Shown here piece by piece: positions 1 to 7,308 of a DNA stretch of 64,000 bases. Source of the stretch: Rhodobacteraceae bacterium EL53 (lineage in GTDB: Bacteria; Pseudomonadota; Alphaproteobacteria; Rhodobacterales; Rhodobacteraceae); NCBI GenBank assembly GCA_900313015.1, contig OMPR01000017.1, positions 29,367-93,366 of the forward strand, read 5' to 3'. A model generated the notes under the pieces. That model made no database searches. It was given only the letters and a program-made list of their open reading frames with translations, and was not told where the DNA came from. Position 1 is the first letter of the stretch; each line of letters begins with the position of its first letter. The translations under genes and the position numbers were made by a program.

Positions 1-876
1 TCCAACAGCTTGCAGTGAGACATCCAGCCGTTCAGCGTTCATCATCGTGAACATCGCGGCCAAACCTTGACCAATAGTGCCCAATAGTTCTGCCCGCGCA
101 CCGTCAAAGGCCATCTGGCAGGTGGGGGAGCCATGCATCCCCATCTTTTCTTCGATCCGTACCGTTTGAACGGTGTTGCGTGTGCCATCAGGTAAGGTCG
201 CGGGGCAGGCAAAAAGGCTTAGCCCGCGCACGCCTGCAGGGGCGTCTGGGGTTCGTGCAAGCACCAGATGCAGCATATTGTCGGTGTAATCATGATCCCC
301 ACCTGAAATGAAAATCTTGGTGCCGCTCAGGGCATATCCATCTTCGTCACGGGTCGCGATTGTCTTGATTAGGCCAAGATCCGATCCTGCATCAGGCTCT
401 GTCAGGCACATCGATGCCATCCATTCCCCCGAGATCAACTGCGGCAGGTACCTTGCCTTTTGGTCATCACTGCCACATGCGGTTAGGGTTCGGATACAGC
501 CCTGTGCAAGGCTAAGCACCATTTCGTATGAGATGCAGGCACCTGCCAACATGTCAGCCAAAACTGCGCCAAAGATATGGGGCAATTCTTGCCCCCCAAA
601 GTCTTCGGGGGCGGTAAGGCCGGTCCAACCCGCCTGCCGGTAGCGATCATAAGCGGCGACCATTTCTGGGGGCATTTTGACCCGGCCGTCTTCCAGTTTT
701 GCACCAACCTCATCCCCAATCAGATCAAGGGGCGAGATTTCGGCGTTGATGAACTTACCCAAGGCGGGGATCAAATCATCAGCCAACTCGTCGCTCCAAT
801 CGGGCAGGCGATCCGGTCGGCCGATGTGTTTCAGAACAAAGGCGATTTCTGCTTCTGAGGCGGTATAGTCGATCAT
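1..876 (-). CDS. Acyl-CoA dehydrogenase, N-terminal part (runs off left edge)
   Basis: The reading frame is open from an ATG at 876 to base 1, giving 292 residues with no stop, so the C-terminal half lies outside the window. It starts MIDYTASEAEIAFVLKHIG. The FAD-binding acyl-CoA dehydrogenase signature MCLTEPDAGSDLG is present, followed by KIFISGGDHD and the MGMHGSPTC segment. The layout matches the large (about 590-residue) DmdC-like acyl-CoA dehydrogenases, and it resembles the complete enzyme at 36903-38672. A strong GGGGAGG ribosome site precedes the ATG, which overlaps the stop of the upstream ligase gene by ATGA, so the two are probably translationally coupled. By family it removes two hydrogens from an acyl-CoA and passes electrons to ETF. 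The substrate is unknown; the partner ligase suggests an aromatic or branched acid. Confidence 0.9.
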   Translation of the reverse strand, partial: MIDYTASEAEIAFVLKHIGRPDRLPDWSDELADDLIPALGKFINAEISPLDLIGDEVGAKLEDGRVKMPPEMVAAYDRYRQAGWTGLTAPEDFGGQELPHIFGAVLADMLAGACISYEMVLSLAQGCIRTLTACGSDDQKARYLPQLISGEWMASMCLTEPDAGSDLGLIKTIATRDEDGYALSGTKIFISGGDHDYTDNMLHLVLARTPDAPAGVRGLSLFACPATLPDGTRNTVQTVRIEEKMGMHGSPTCQMAFDGARAELLGTIGQGLAAMFTMMNAERLDVSLQAVG

Positions 877-2717
877 GTGTGAACCTCCCCAGGAAGGATT
901 ACTGCAGCGGAGCCTTTATAGAGGTCAGCAATACTGTCTGCCCGAAGCTCCAAGGCAAGCCGTTGATTGATATACCCTTTGTCGGTGATCTCATTTTTCT
1001 CAACTGAGGGGGTATCGCCTTGGATCAGGACGCGTTTTACACGCGTGGCGCTGCCCGTTTGGGATTTGTTGTAAGCTGCCAACCGTTCTGCAACATAGGC
1101 ACGCACGGCCGGGTCAGCGGCATAGCCTGCAAGCGTATCAACGCGACCTGCACGAGTTTTGCATTCATCCGTGTTTAGGAACAAAAGTGCTCCGATTTCG
1201 CTCTTGTCATGGCCGGTGATCACCGCGTCTGACACCAACGGTTTCAGTGCCTCCAGCAATGCCAAACGCAGATTGCCCACGGCGACCCAGGTTCCTGTCA
1301 TAAGTTTGAAGTTTTCGGACGTGCGCCCGTCAAAAACAATGCCTTCAGAGGGGTCTTCGGGGTTCTGGAGACGTCCGGCATCCCCAATCAAGTAATATCC
1401 CTCGTCGTCAAAGGCCTCGCTCGTTTTTGCAGGGTTGTTAAGGTAGCCGGGGGTCACGTGTGGTCCGCGCACACGCATTTCCAATTTGCCACCGTTGGGA
1501 AAAAATTTGATTTCATTTCCGGGAGTCGGCAAACCCACTACATCCGCGCTGGCAATGGGAAAGTGGACGCAGGTGATCATCATCGCCTCGGTCGCGCCCC
1601 AAGCAGAGACAAACGGGATTTTATCGCCACGTTCGTTTACGCCCAATTCTTCGAGCCCCTCCCACAGGTGATCTGGCAAACCAGCGCCTGAGAAAAAGAT
1701 CAACTGAAGCCGGGCAAAGAAGGCACGGCGCAGTTCAGGGTCATCCCGCAGGATGGGAAGCATCATGTCAAAGCCACGCGGGACATTAAAAAAAAGAGTG
1801 GGCGAGATTTCGCGAATATTGCGCAGAGTTTTTTCAATCTCACCGGGCACGGGTTTGCCGTCATCAATATAAAACGAGCCGCCGTTCCACAGGATTTGAT
1901 TGAAGTTGAAGTTGCCGCCAAAGGTGTGGTTCCACGGCAGCCAGTCGACGATCACAGGTGGGTCTGTTTTCAGGAACGGCCAGATCTGAACCAACGCTTG
2001 CTGGTTGGCCAGCATCATCCGTTGTGTCACAATCACGCCTTTGGGTAGGCCTGTTGAGCCTGAGGTAAAAAGGATTTTGCCAACGGTGTCATGACCCACA
2101 GCTTGGCGCGCTTGGCTGACTGCTTCGGACGGCTTGGTTTGCAAGGCGGTGTCATAGCTCAACGCGCCGTTGTCGGAGAACAATGTAATGTTTTCACCTG
2201 CCAAATATGTAAATGCCTGGTCAAACGCGAGGGCATCATCGGCATAGGCCATGCCGGGTTTGGTCGTTTCGACGATGTGGCGCAGTTTGGTAAGTTCGCC
2301 GTCGTAGAGAGAATAGGGGACCGAAACGGGAACCACGGGAATGCCAACGTGCATTGCTGCCAGCATCAGGACGCCGTGGCGGACGGAGTTACCAGACAGG
2401 ATCAGCAGCGGACGGTCCGGACATAGCCCCTGAAGAAGTAAGAAGGCGGCAAGGGACTGCACCTGTTCGTACGTTTCAGAAAATGTGACGCCTTGCCACT
2501 GATCATCAGGTCCGCGTTGCATCAGAAAGGGTCGATCTGGCGCGGCTTCCGCCCAGTGGTCCAGCAGGTCCGATAGGCAGTCGTGTGGCAGGTCCAAGGG
2601 CAGGGGGCTTTCCAAGGTGAACGCTCCGTCGTCCAAATCATGACGCCTAACTTTGGCGGGGGCAAATTTGGCGGCGGGCTCTATCCCTGTTTTGGTCTGG
2701 TGAACATCTTTGTTCAT
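873..2717 (-). CDS. AMP-forming acyl-CoA ligase, feruloyl-CoA synthetase-like
   Basis: This 614-residue protein belongs to the ANL adenylating superfamily. The P-loop motif LFTSGSTGLPKG lies near residue 220, and the long C-terminal part has the layout of feruloyl-CoA synthetases rather than of ordinary 540-residue fatty-acyl ligases. The frame is open upstream to 2753, but the ATG at 2717 (MNKDVHQ) has an AGGGAG ribosome site seven bases upstream and is preferred. It would activate a carboxylic acid with ATP and CoA. It is the first gene of a two-gene operon with an acyl-CoA dehydrogenase and is divergent from an SDR/crotonase operon. No vanillin dehydrogenase neighbours it, so a true ferulate role is uncertain. 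Assignment to the ligase family is secure; the substrate is not. Confidence 0.85.
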   Translation of the reverse strand: MNKDVHQTKTGIEPAAKFAPAKVRRHDLDDGAFTLESPLPLDLPHDCLSDLLDHWAEAAPDRPFLMQRGPDDQWQGVTFSETYEQVQSLAAFLLLQGLCPDRPLLILSGNSVRHGVLMLAAMHVGIPVVPVSVPYSLYDGELTKLRHIVETTKPGMAYADDALAFDQAFTYLAGENITLFSDNGALSYDTALQTKPSEAVSQARQAVGHDTVGKILFTSGSTGLPKGVIVTQRMMLANQQALVQIWPFLKTDPPVIVDWLPWNHTFGGNFNFNQILWNGGSFYIDDGKPVPGEIEKTLRNIREISPTLFFNVPRGFDMMLPILRDDPELRRAFFARLQLIFFSGAGLPDHLWEGLEELGVNERGDKIPFVSAWGATEAMMITCVHFPIASADVVGLPTPGNEIKFFPNGGKLEMRVRGPHVTPGYLNNPAKTSEAFDDEGYYLIGDAGRLQNPEDPSEGIVFDGRTSENFKLMTGTWVAVGNLRLALLEALKPLVSDAVITGHDKSEIGALLFLNTDECKTRAGRVDTLAGYAADPAVRAYVAERLAAYNKSQTGSATRVKRVLIQGDTPSVEKNEITDKGYINQRLALELRADSIADLYKGSAAVILPGEVHT

Positions 2718-2795
2718 CGTTTTCTCCCTGGCGTCGTTCTTCGGAATCATCATTCGCGAACCGGTTTTGGTAGAAATAGACTACCCAAGAGATTG

Positions 2796-2807
2796 TTAGT
2801 GTGCAAA
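2796..2807. promoter_or_regulatory. Degenerate copy of the MarR-type box
   Basis: TTAGTGTGCAAA differs at one base from the box upstream of ena (TTAGTATGCAAA, 6023-6034). It lies in the divergent promoter region of the ligase and SDR operons, four bases from the TetR-type operator. This may extend the MarR regulon to these operons; the binding is inferred. Confidence 0.45.
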
Positions 2808-2811
2808 TGTA

Positions 2812-2829
2812 TTATCGAACGTTCACTTA
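2812..2829. promoter_or_regulatory. TetR-type palindromic operator, copy 1
   Basis: TTATCGAACGTTCACTTA is centred on GAACGTTC and matches the 18-bp TTAGTGAACGTTCACTAA pattern seen in four other intergenic regions. It lies about 95 bp from both divergent start codons (2717 and 2924), so one bound repressor could control both directions. Confidence 0.65.
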
Positions 2830-2923
2830 ATTTACTGCTTGAGTAGGTTGCCGAAGCGTTTGGGGCAAGAGGAGAGGAACTTTCCGCTGCGTAGCGACGG
2901 GTTTGGCAACAAGGAGAAACAAA

Positions 2924-3685
2924 ATGAAGATCGAGAATGCATCAGCAATTGTAACCGGCGGGGCTTCGGGCTTGGGGTTTGCGACTGCACAAATATTGGC
3001 GTCGGGTGGGGCTAAAGTGGCTTTGTTTGATCTGCCTGGTGCGCAATTGGATGCTGCAGCCAAAGATCTAGGTGCCGTAGCTGCGCCTTGTGATGTGACC
3101 TGCCCAGAAGCCGTCGCTGAGGCGTTGAACACGGCAATCGAAGCAAATGGATTACCACGCATTGTCGTGAATTGTGCGGGTGTCACACATGGGGAACGGA
3201 TCGTTGGTCGCACCGGGGCTGCGTCGCTCGAGGGGTTTTCACGGACGGTTCAGGTGAATCTGATTGGAACATTCAACGTTCTGCGATTGGCCGCTGAAAA
3301 AATGTCCCAAGCCGAACCCCAAAACGATAATGAGCGCGGCGTGATCATCAACACCTCATCCGCGGCCGCATTCGAAGGCCAGATTGGGCAGGCGGCTTAT
3401 GCAGCGTCCAAAGGGGGGGTGGCCAGTCTGACCCTACCGGCGGCACGGGAATTAGCGCGATCTGGCATTCGGGTCCTGGCCATTGCACCGGGGATTTTTT
3501 CGACTCCGATGATGGAAACCCTCCCCCAAGAGATCCAGGATAGTCTGGGTGCTAAGGTTCCTTTTCCATCGCGTCTTGGCAAACCCGGCGAATTCGCCCA
3601 GCTTGCAGGACATATGATCGAGAACACGATGCTAAATGGTGAATGCGTGCGTTTGGACGGCGCCATCCGGCTTGAGCCCAAGTAA
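2924..3685 (+). CDS. SDR dehydrogenase, 3-hydroxyacyl-CoA dehydrogenase type-2-like
   Basis: This 253-residue short-chain dehydrogenase has the Rossmann motif TGGASGLG at residues 11-18, an NCAG motif near residue 83 and the catalytic YAASK tetrad segment near residue 160. The spacing and the [10 protein letters not shown] segment resemble mammalian HSD17B10-type 3-hydroxy-2-methylacyl-CoA dehydrogenases. The frame opens at 2903, but the ATG at 2924 has an AAGGAG site eight bases upstream. It is followed after 11 bp by a crotonase gene, so the pair could carry out hydration and NAD-dependent oxidation of an enoyl-CoA made by the divergent ligase and acyl-CoA dehydrogenase. Branched substrates are a reasonable guess. 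Confidence 0.85.
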   Translation: MKIENASAIVTGGASGLGFATAQILASGGAKVALFDLPGAQLDAAAKDLGAVAAPCDVTCPEAVAEALNTAIEANGLPRIVVNCAGVTHGERIVGRTGAASLEGFSRTVQVNLIGTFNVLRLAAEKMSQAEPQNDNERGVIINTSSAAAFEGQIGQAAYAASKGGVASLTLPAARELARSGIRVLAIAPGIFSTPMMETLPQEIQDSLGAKVPFPSRLGKPGEFAQLAGHMIENTMLNGECVRLDGAIRLEPK

Positions 3686-3696
3686 GGAAGATTGCG

Positions 3697-4467
3697 ATGG
3701 AATATACCAACATAACGAGCGAAACAGACGGCAATGTCGGTATTCTGACATTGAACCGTCCTGCCAAGTTCAATGCCATCAACCATGGGCTGCTTTACGA
3801 GATTGAGCACTACTTTGACAATCTGCCCGACGCGATTGGTGCGGTTGTTATGCGCAGCTCTGGCGAACATTTCTGTGCCGGGCTTGATTTGCTGGAGCAT
3901 TCCATGCGGGATGCAGCTGGGGCTATGCATGAATGCCGTCTTTGGCATCGGATTTTCGACAAAATCGAATATGGTCGTGTTCCTGTCGTGGCTGCAATGA
4001 ATGGCGGTGTCTTGGGCGGCGGGATGGAGTTGGCGATGACGGCTCATATCCGGGTAAGTCAGCAAGATACGTTTTATGAGCTTCCTGAAGGGCGTCGCGC
4101 CATTTTTGTTGGTGGCGGGGCCACGGTTCGGGTTGGCCGGATCATCGGTGCCGGACGTATGATGGAAATGATGCTGACCGGACGCCGCTATAAAGCTGAC
4201 GATGGATTAAGCCTTGGTCTGGCGCACTACGTAGAGCCAAATGGAACTGTTTTTGAAAAGGCGATGGAGCTTGCGCGGCGTGTGACCGAGAATGCGCCGC
4301 TTTCAAACTATATGATGATGCAGGCGATCACCCGGATCAACGACATGTCGGCCAGTGATGGGCTATTCACCGAAAGCCTGGCTGCAGCAATTGCGCAGTC
4401 ATCCCCGGAAGCACGCGCGGGAATGGAGGCCTTTTTGGCTAAGACGGGCAAGCGGGATAACCAATAA
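3697..4467 (+). CDS. Enoyl-CoA hydratase/isomerase (crotonase family)
   Basis: This 256-residue crotonase has the two oxyanion-hole segments, GEHFCAGLDL near residue 60 and NGGVLGGGMELA near residue 105. Glutamates occur at both usual catalytic positions (GGGMELA and ELPEGRR), which favours a hydratase. It follows the SDR gene in the same operon and is closed by a strong terminator. Hydratase, isomerase and hydratase-lyase members share this fold. The feruloyl-CoA-synthetase-like neighbour makes hydratase-lyase chemistry possible, but nothing in the sequence proves it. Confidence 0.85.
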   Translation: MEYTNITSETDGNVGILTLNRPAKFNAINHGLLYEIEHYFDNLPDAIGAVVMRSSGEHFCAGLDLLEHSMRDAAGAMHECRLWHRIFDKIEYGRVPVVAAMNGGVLGGGMELAMTAHIRVSQQDTFYELPEGRRAIFVGGGATVRVGRIIGAGRMMEMMLTGRRYKADDGLSLGLAHYVEPNGTVFEKAMELARRVTENAPLSNYMMMQAITRINDMSASDGLFTESLAAAIAQSSPEARAGMEAFLAKTGKRDNQ

Positions 4468-4486
4468 CCCAAGCCGCAACACATCT

Positions 4487-4523
4487 AAGGGGTCGGTGCA
4501 GATATCTGCGCCGGCCCCTTTTG
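4487..4523 (+). terminator. Intrinsic terminator after the crotonase gene
   Basis: A long inverted repeat (left arm from AAGGGGTCGG at 4487, right arm ending GGCCCCTT at 4520, G-U pairs included) has GCAGATATCTGC at its apex and is followed by TTTT. Confidence 0.75.
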
Positions 4524-4586
4524 CATTCCGCGTCTGGAGAGGCGGGGGGGGGCAGTTGATCATTTGAGTGTAGAGGGAGTGAGAGC

Positions 4587-4742
4587 GGGGAAAGCGTTTT
4601 GGAGGATCAGCTTTCCCCTGACACGATCCGAAAAAGTGAGGGAGTTTCGGATCGGTATGTCATGCTTTGGCAGGCCGGGGTCTGAAAGTGAGAGCGAGGA
4701 GATCAGACCCCGGTGCCATCTCTGGGGCGGGTGGGCCGCCCC
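4587..4742. other. Four tandem stem-loops in a 280-bp gene-free gap
   Basis: Between the crotonase terminator and the fpr stop codon there are four successive perfect inverted repeats: 4587-4595/4610-4618 (GGGGAAAGC), 4624-4633/4645-4654 (CGATCCGAAA), 4675-4685/4703-4713 (CCGGGGTCTGA) and 4724-4730/4736-4742 (GGGGCGG). The second and third loops both begin AAGTGAG and are purine-rich, and a related GGGAGTGAGAGCGGGG segment lies just before the first stem. No open frame here looks coding. This may be a structured RNA, a 3' end processing region for the convergent genes, or a REP-like cluster. Confidence 0.5.
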
Positions 4743-4748
4743 GGAAAT

Positions 4749-5555
4749 TTAGTCAACAAAGGCGCGTTCAACGACAAAGGTCGCAGGTTTGTTGTTTGCG
4801 CCTTCGATCAGTCCGAACCCTTCAAGCGAGGCTTTGGTGTCGCGCAGCATGTCCATGGAACCGCAGATCATGCCCCGGTCTACTTCTGGCGATATGGGCG
4901 GAATGCCAAGATCGTCGAAAACTTTACCACTGGCCATCAAATCTGTGATCCGACCTTTGAAAGGGTAATCTTCGCGCGTGGTTGTGCAGTAGTGGCGCAG
5001 GTTCTGGGCCATTTCTCCTACCAGAGGGTCTTCTTTCAAGGCTTTGACAAGCTGCTTGCCATATTCCAACTCTGCCACTTCACGGCAAGTGTGGGTTAGG
5101 ATGACCTCGTCGAATTTCTCATATGTTTCGGGGTCGCGGATCAGAGAAGCAAACGGGGCGATGCCAGTGCCTGTTGAAAACATCCACAACCGTTTACCCG
5201 GCAGTAGCGCGTCATTAACCAGCGTTCCCGTGGGCTTCTTGCGCATCAAAACGGTGTCTCCGACTTTGATTTTTTGTAGGTGTTCTGTCAGCGGGCCATT
5301 GGGGACTTTGATGGAGTAAAATTCGATTTCTTCGTCCCAACTGGGCGAGGCGATAGAATAGGCACGAAAAACCGGCTTTTCCGCATTTGGGAGCCCAATC
5401 ATCACAAACTCACCGGAGCGGAACCGGAATGTCGACGGGCGAGTAATCCGAAATTTAAATAGACGGTTAGTGAAATGTTCAACAGATGTCACGGTTTGAG
5501 CGAACACGCCTGCAGGGGCAGGGAAGTCAGTTTTGGGGGAGCTATCTAGCGACAT
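4749..5555 (-). CDS. fpr: Ferredoxin-NADP(+) reductase
   Basis: This 268-residue FAD enzyme has the FAD-binding RAYSIASP motif near residue 75, the nucleotide-binding FSTGTGIAPF segment near residue 135 and the bacterial Fpr C-terminus VVERAFVD. A ribosome site AAGGAA precedes the ATG. It lies 17 bp downstream of the 7Fe ferredoxin gene, and the two form an operon whose promoter carries the MarR-type box. By family it moves electrons between NADPH and ferredoxin or flavodoxin. In this context it probably reduces the neighbouring ferredoxin for the 6-hydroxynicotinate reductase homologue at 15678. General oxidative-stress or Fe-S roles are the usual alternatives. Confidence 0.92.
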   Translation of the reverse strand: MSLDSSPKTDFPAPAGVFAQTVTSVEHFTNRLFKFRITRPSTFRFRSGEFVMIGLPNAEKPVFRAYSIASPSWDEEIEFYSIKVPNGPLTEHLQKIKVGDTVLMRKKPTGTLVNDALLPGKRLWMFSTGTGIAPFASLIRDPETYEKFDEVILTHTCREVAELEYGKQLVKALKEDPLVGEMAQNLRHYCTTTREDYPFKGRITDLMASGKVFDDLGIPPISPEVDRGMICGSMDMLRDTKASLEGFGLIEGANNKPATFVVERAFVD

Positions 5556-5572
5556 TGGTGTTTCCTTGTCTA

Positions 5573-5905
5573 TTATGCGGCGGCAGGGGTTACGGACAAC
5601 AGAGCAAGTTTCCCGTCTTTGCCATTCCAGTCGTCGGCATCAGGCATCGGATCTTTTTTCTCAACGATGACGGGCCAGAGTTCGGCGTATTTTTGATTGA
5701 GCTCAACCCAAGGCTCCATTCCAGCCTCTGTATCGGGACGAATGGCATCAGCCGGGCATTCGGGTTCACAAACGCCGCAGTCAATGCATTCGTCAGGGTG
5801 GATGACCAGAGTGTTTTCACCTTCGTAGAAGCAATCGACAGGGCAGACCTCGACGCAGTCAGTGAATTTGCAGTTGATGCAATTGTCGGTCACGACGTAG
5901 GTCAT
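5573..5905 (-). CDS. fdxA: 7Fe ferredoxin ([3Fe-4S][4Fe-4S])
   Basis: This 110-residue ferredoxin has the two cysteine clusters of the FdxA family: [14 protein letters not shown] from residue 9 and [12 protein letters not shown] from residue 40. It has the usual C-terminal extension after the clusters. Its ATG follows a GGAGAG ribosome site. It is first in an operon with fpr, and a MarR-type box lies 17 bases upstream of the start, beside a TTGACA/ATAATC promoter. Sharing this box with ena and the hydroxylase operon suggests it is dedicated to the pathway. FdxA-type ferredoxins also serve in housekeeping, so the link is inference. Confidence 0.93.
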   Translation of the reverse strand: MTYVVTDNCINCKFTDCVEVCPVDCFYEGENTLVIHPDECIDCGVCEPECPADAIRPDTEAGMEPWVELNQKYAELWPVIVEKKDPMPDADDWNGKDGKLALLSVTPAAA

Positions 5906-5921
5906 ACAGGCTCTCCATTCA

Positions 5922-5963
5922 TTTGTATACTAATGATTATTCGGAATTGCCAAACTCTGTCAA
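5922..5963 (-). promoter_or_regulatory. fdxA-fpr promoter with MarR-type box
   Basis: On the minus strand a TTGACA (5963-5958), a 17-bp spacer and ATAATC (5940-5935) form a good sigma-70 promoter. The 12-bp near-palindrome TTTGTATACTAA (5922-5933) lies immediately downstream, over the expected start of transcription, where a bound regulator would repress. Confidence 0.7.
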
Positions 5964-6001
5964 TATGTATTTTTGGCGTTCGATCTTTGGAGATCAAATG
6001 C

Positions 6002-6034
6002 TTGACGCGTTCTGATGATACATTAGTATGCAAA
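6002..6034 (+). promoter_or_regulatory. ena promoter with MarR-type box
   Basis: TTGACG (6002-6007), a 16-bp spacer and TAGTAT (6024-6029) form a plausible promoter. The -10 is embedded in the box TTAGTATGCAAA (6023-6034), the inverse of the fdxA box. Confidence 0.65.
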
Positions 6035-6071
6035 CGATAATTTGCGCGAATTTTCGCAACCGGAGGAAACG

Positions 6072-7238
6072 ATGACTGGAAAGCTTGTCATAAAAAACAT
6101 TGGGTTGTTGTTGTCAGGGAAGATGGAGCAACCGATTCTAGATGGCGACTGCCTGATTGCCCTAGACGGCAAAATTGCTGAATGGGGGTATGAAAAGGAT
6201 CTGGATTGTGAACACGCAGATACCGTTGTCGATGCACATGGGGTTGCGCTGGCTCCGGGTTTGATCGACAGCCACATTCACCCTGTGGTCGGGGATTACA
6301 CTCCGCGCCAACAGCAATTGCATTGGATTGATTCCACGCTGCATGGTGGGGTGACAACACTGATTTCAGCGGGCGAAGTACACATGCCGGGCCGCCCTAA
6401 GGATATCGTTGGTCTGAAGGCGATGGCGATTGCTGCGCAGCGTTGGTACGAAAACTTCCGCCCTTCGGGCATGAAAGTTCATGCTGGTGCCCCCGTGATT
6501 GAACACGGTATGGTCGAGGAAGACTTCAAAGAAATGGCTGACGCCGGTGTTAAGCTGTTGGGCGAGGTTGGCCTTGGGACTGTCAAAGATGGTAAGACAG
6601 CCAAACAGATGGTTGATTGGGCCCGCAAATATGGAATTCAATCTACCATTCACACCGGGGGGCCATCGATCCCGGGTTCGGGTTTGATTGATGCTGATAT
6701 GGTTCTGGAAACAGGGACAGACGTGATCGGGCATATCAACGGCGGGCATTCGGCCCTACCGGATGACCAGATCATGTGCTTGTGCGAAAGCTGTACGGCA
6801 GGGTTGGAAATCGTGCACAACGGCAACGAGCGCGCCGCTTTACTGACACTAAATACAGCGCGTGAACTCAAGCAAATGGATCGCATTATTTTGGGCACAG
6901 ATGGCCCGGCCGGGTCCGGCGTTCAGCCGCTTGGGATTATGCGGATGGTTGCGATGCTGTCGTCGCTTGGGGATGTCCCGGCGGAAATCGCGTTTTGCTT
7001 TGCCAACGGAAACACATCCCGTCAGCGCGAACTTGATACAGGCTTGATCGAAGTTGGGATGTGTGCCGATTTCGTATTGATGGATCAGGCCCAGCACGCG
7101 CCAGGTAAAAACATGCTTGAGTCAGTGCAGCTGGGCAATTTGCCCGGTGTTGGCATGACCATCATTGACGGTGCTGTGACTAGCCACCGCAGCCGCAACA
7201 CGCCCCCGGCAACACGTTTGCCCGAAGTCGTCAGCTAA
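6072..7238 (+). CDS. ena: Enamidase (6-oxo-1,4,5,6-tetrahydronicotinate amidohydrolase) homologue
   Basis: This 388-residue amidohydrolase matches, from my memory of the family, the Fe-Zn enamidase of Eubacterium barkeri over its whole length. Shared blocks include NIGLLLSGK, GDYTPRQ, LHGGVTTLISAGE, PGRPKD, GEVGLGT, HTGGPSIPGSG, HINGG and SRNTPPA near the end. Metal-site candidates are H68 and H70 (DSHIH), E165 (GEVG), H194, H221 and D277 (GTDG). The ATG at 6072 has a GGAGG site, so the longer frame from 6042 is rejected. The known enzyme opens 6-oxo-1,4,5,6-tetrahydronicotinate to 2-formylglutarate and ammonia. The hnr homologue and shared promoter box support the same step here, though a related lactam cannot be excluded. 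Confidence 0.85.
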   Translation: MTGKLVIKNIGLLLSGKMEQPILDGDCLIALDGKIAEWGYEKDLDCEHADTVVDAHGVALAPGLIDSHIHPVVGDYTPRQQQLHWIDSTLHGGVTTLISAGEVHMPGRPKDIVGLKAMAIAAQRWYENFRPSGMKVHAGAPVIEHGMVEEDFKEMADAGVKLLGEVGLGTVKDGKTAKQMVDWARKYGIQSTIHTGGPSIPGSGLIDADMVLETGTDVIGHINGGHSALPDDQIMCLCESCTAGLEIVHNGNERAALLTLNTARELKQMDRIILGTDGPAGSGVQPLGIMRMVAMLSSLGDVPAEIAFCFANGNTSRQRELDTGLIEVGMCADFVLMDQAQHAPGKNMLESVQLGNLPGVGMTIIDGAVTSHRSRNTPPATRLPEVVS

Positions 7239-7262
7239 AACCCAGAAACTCCCCAAGACTGT

Positions 7263-7297
7263 TCCCCAGTTGCCCTTAAGGCGCTGGGGATTTTTTT
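7263..7297 (+). terminator. Terminator between ena and the CoA-transferase gene
   Basis: TCCCCAG (7263-7269) pairs with CTGGGGA (7284-7290), with a small GCC/GGC inner stem, followed by seven T residues. It lies 11 bp before the next start codon and would reduce read-through from ena. Confidence 0.75.
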
Positions 7298-7308
7298 GAA
7301 AGGCACGC

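Noticed and set aside
873..4467. Ferulate degradation cluster
   Set aside because: The ligase is feruloyl-CoA-synthetase-like and a crotonase is near, but no vanillin dehydrogenase or vanillate demethylase accompanies them, and an acyl-CoA dehydrogenase plus SDR point to beta-oxidation chemistry.
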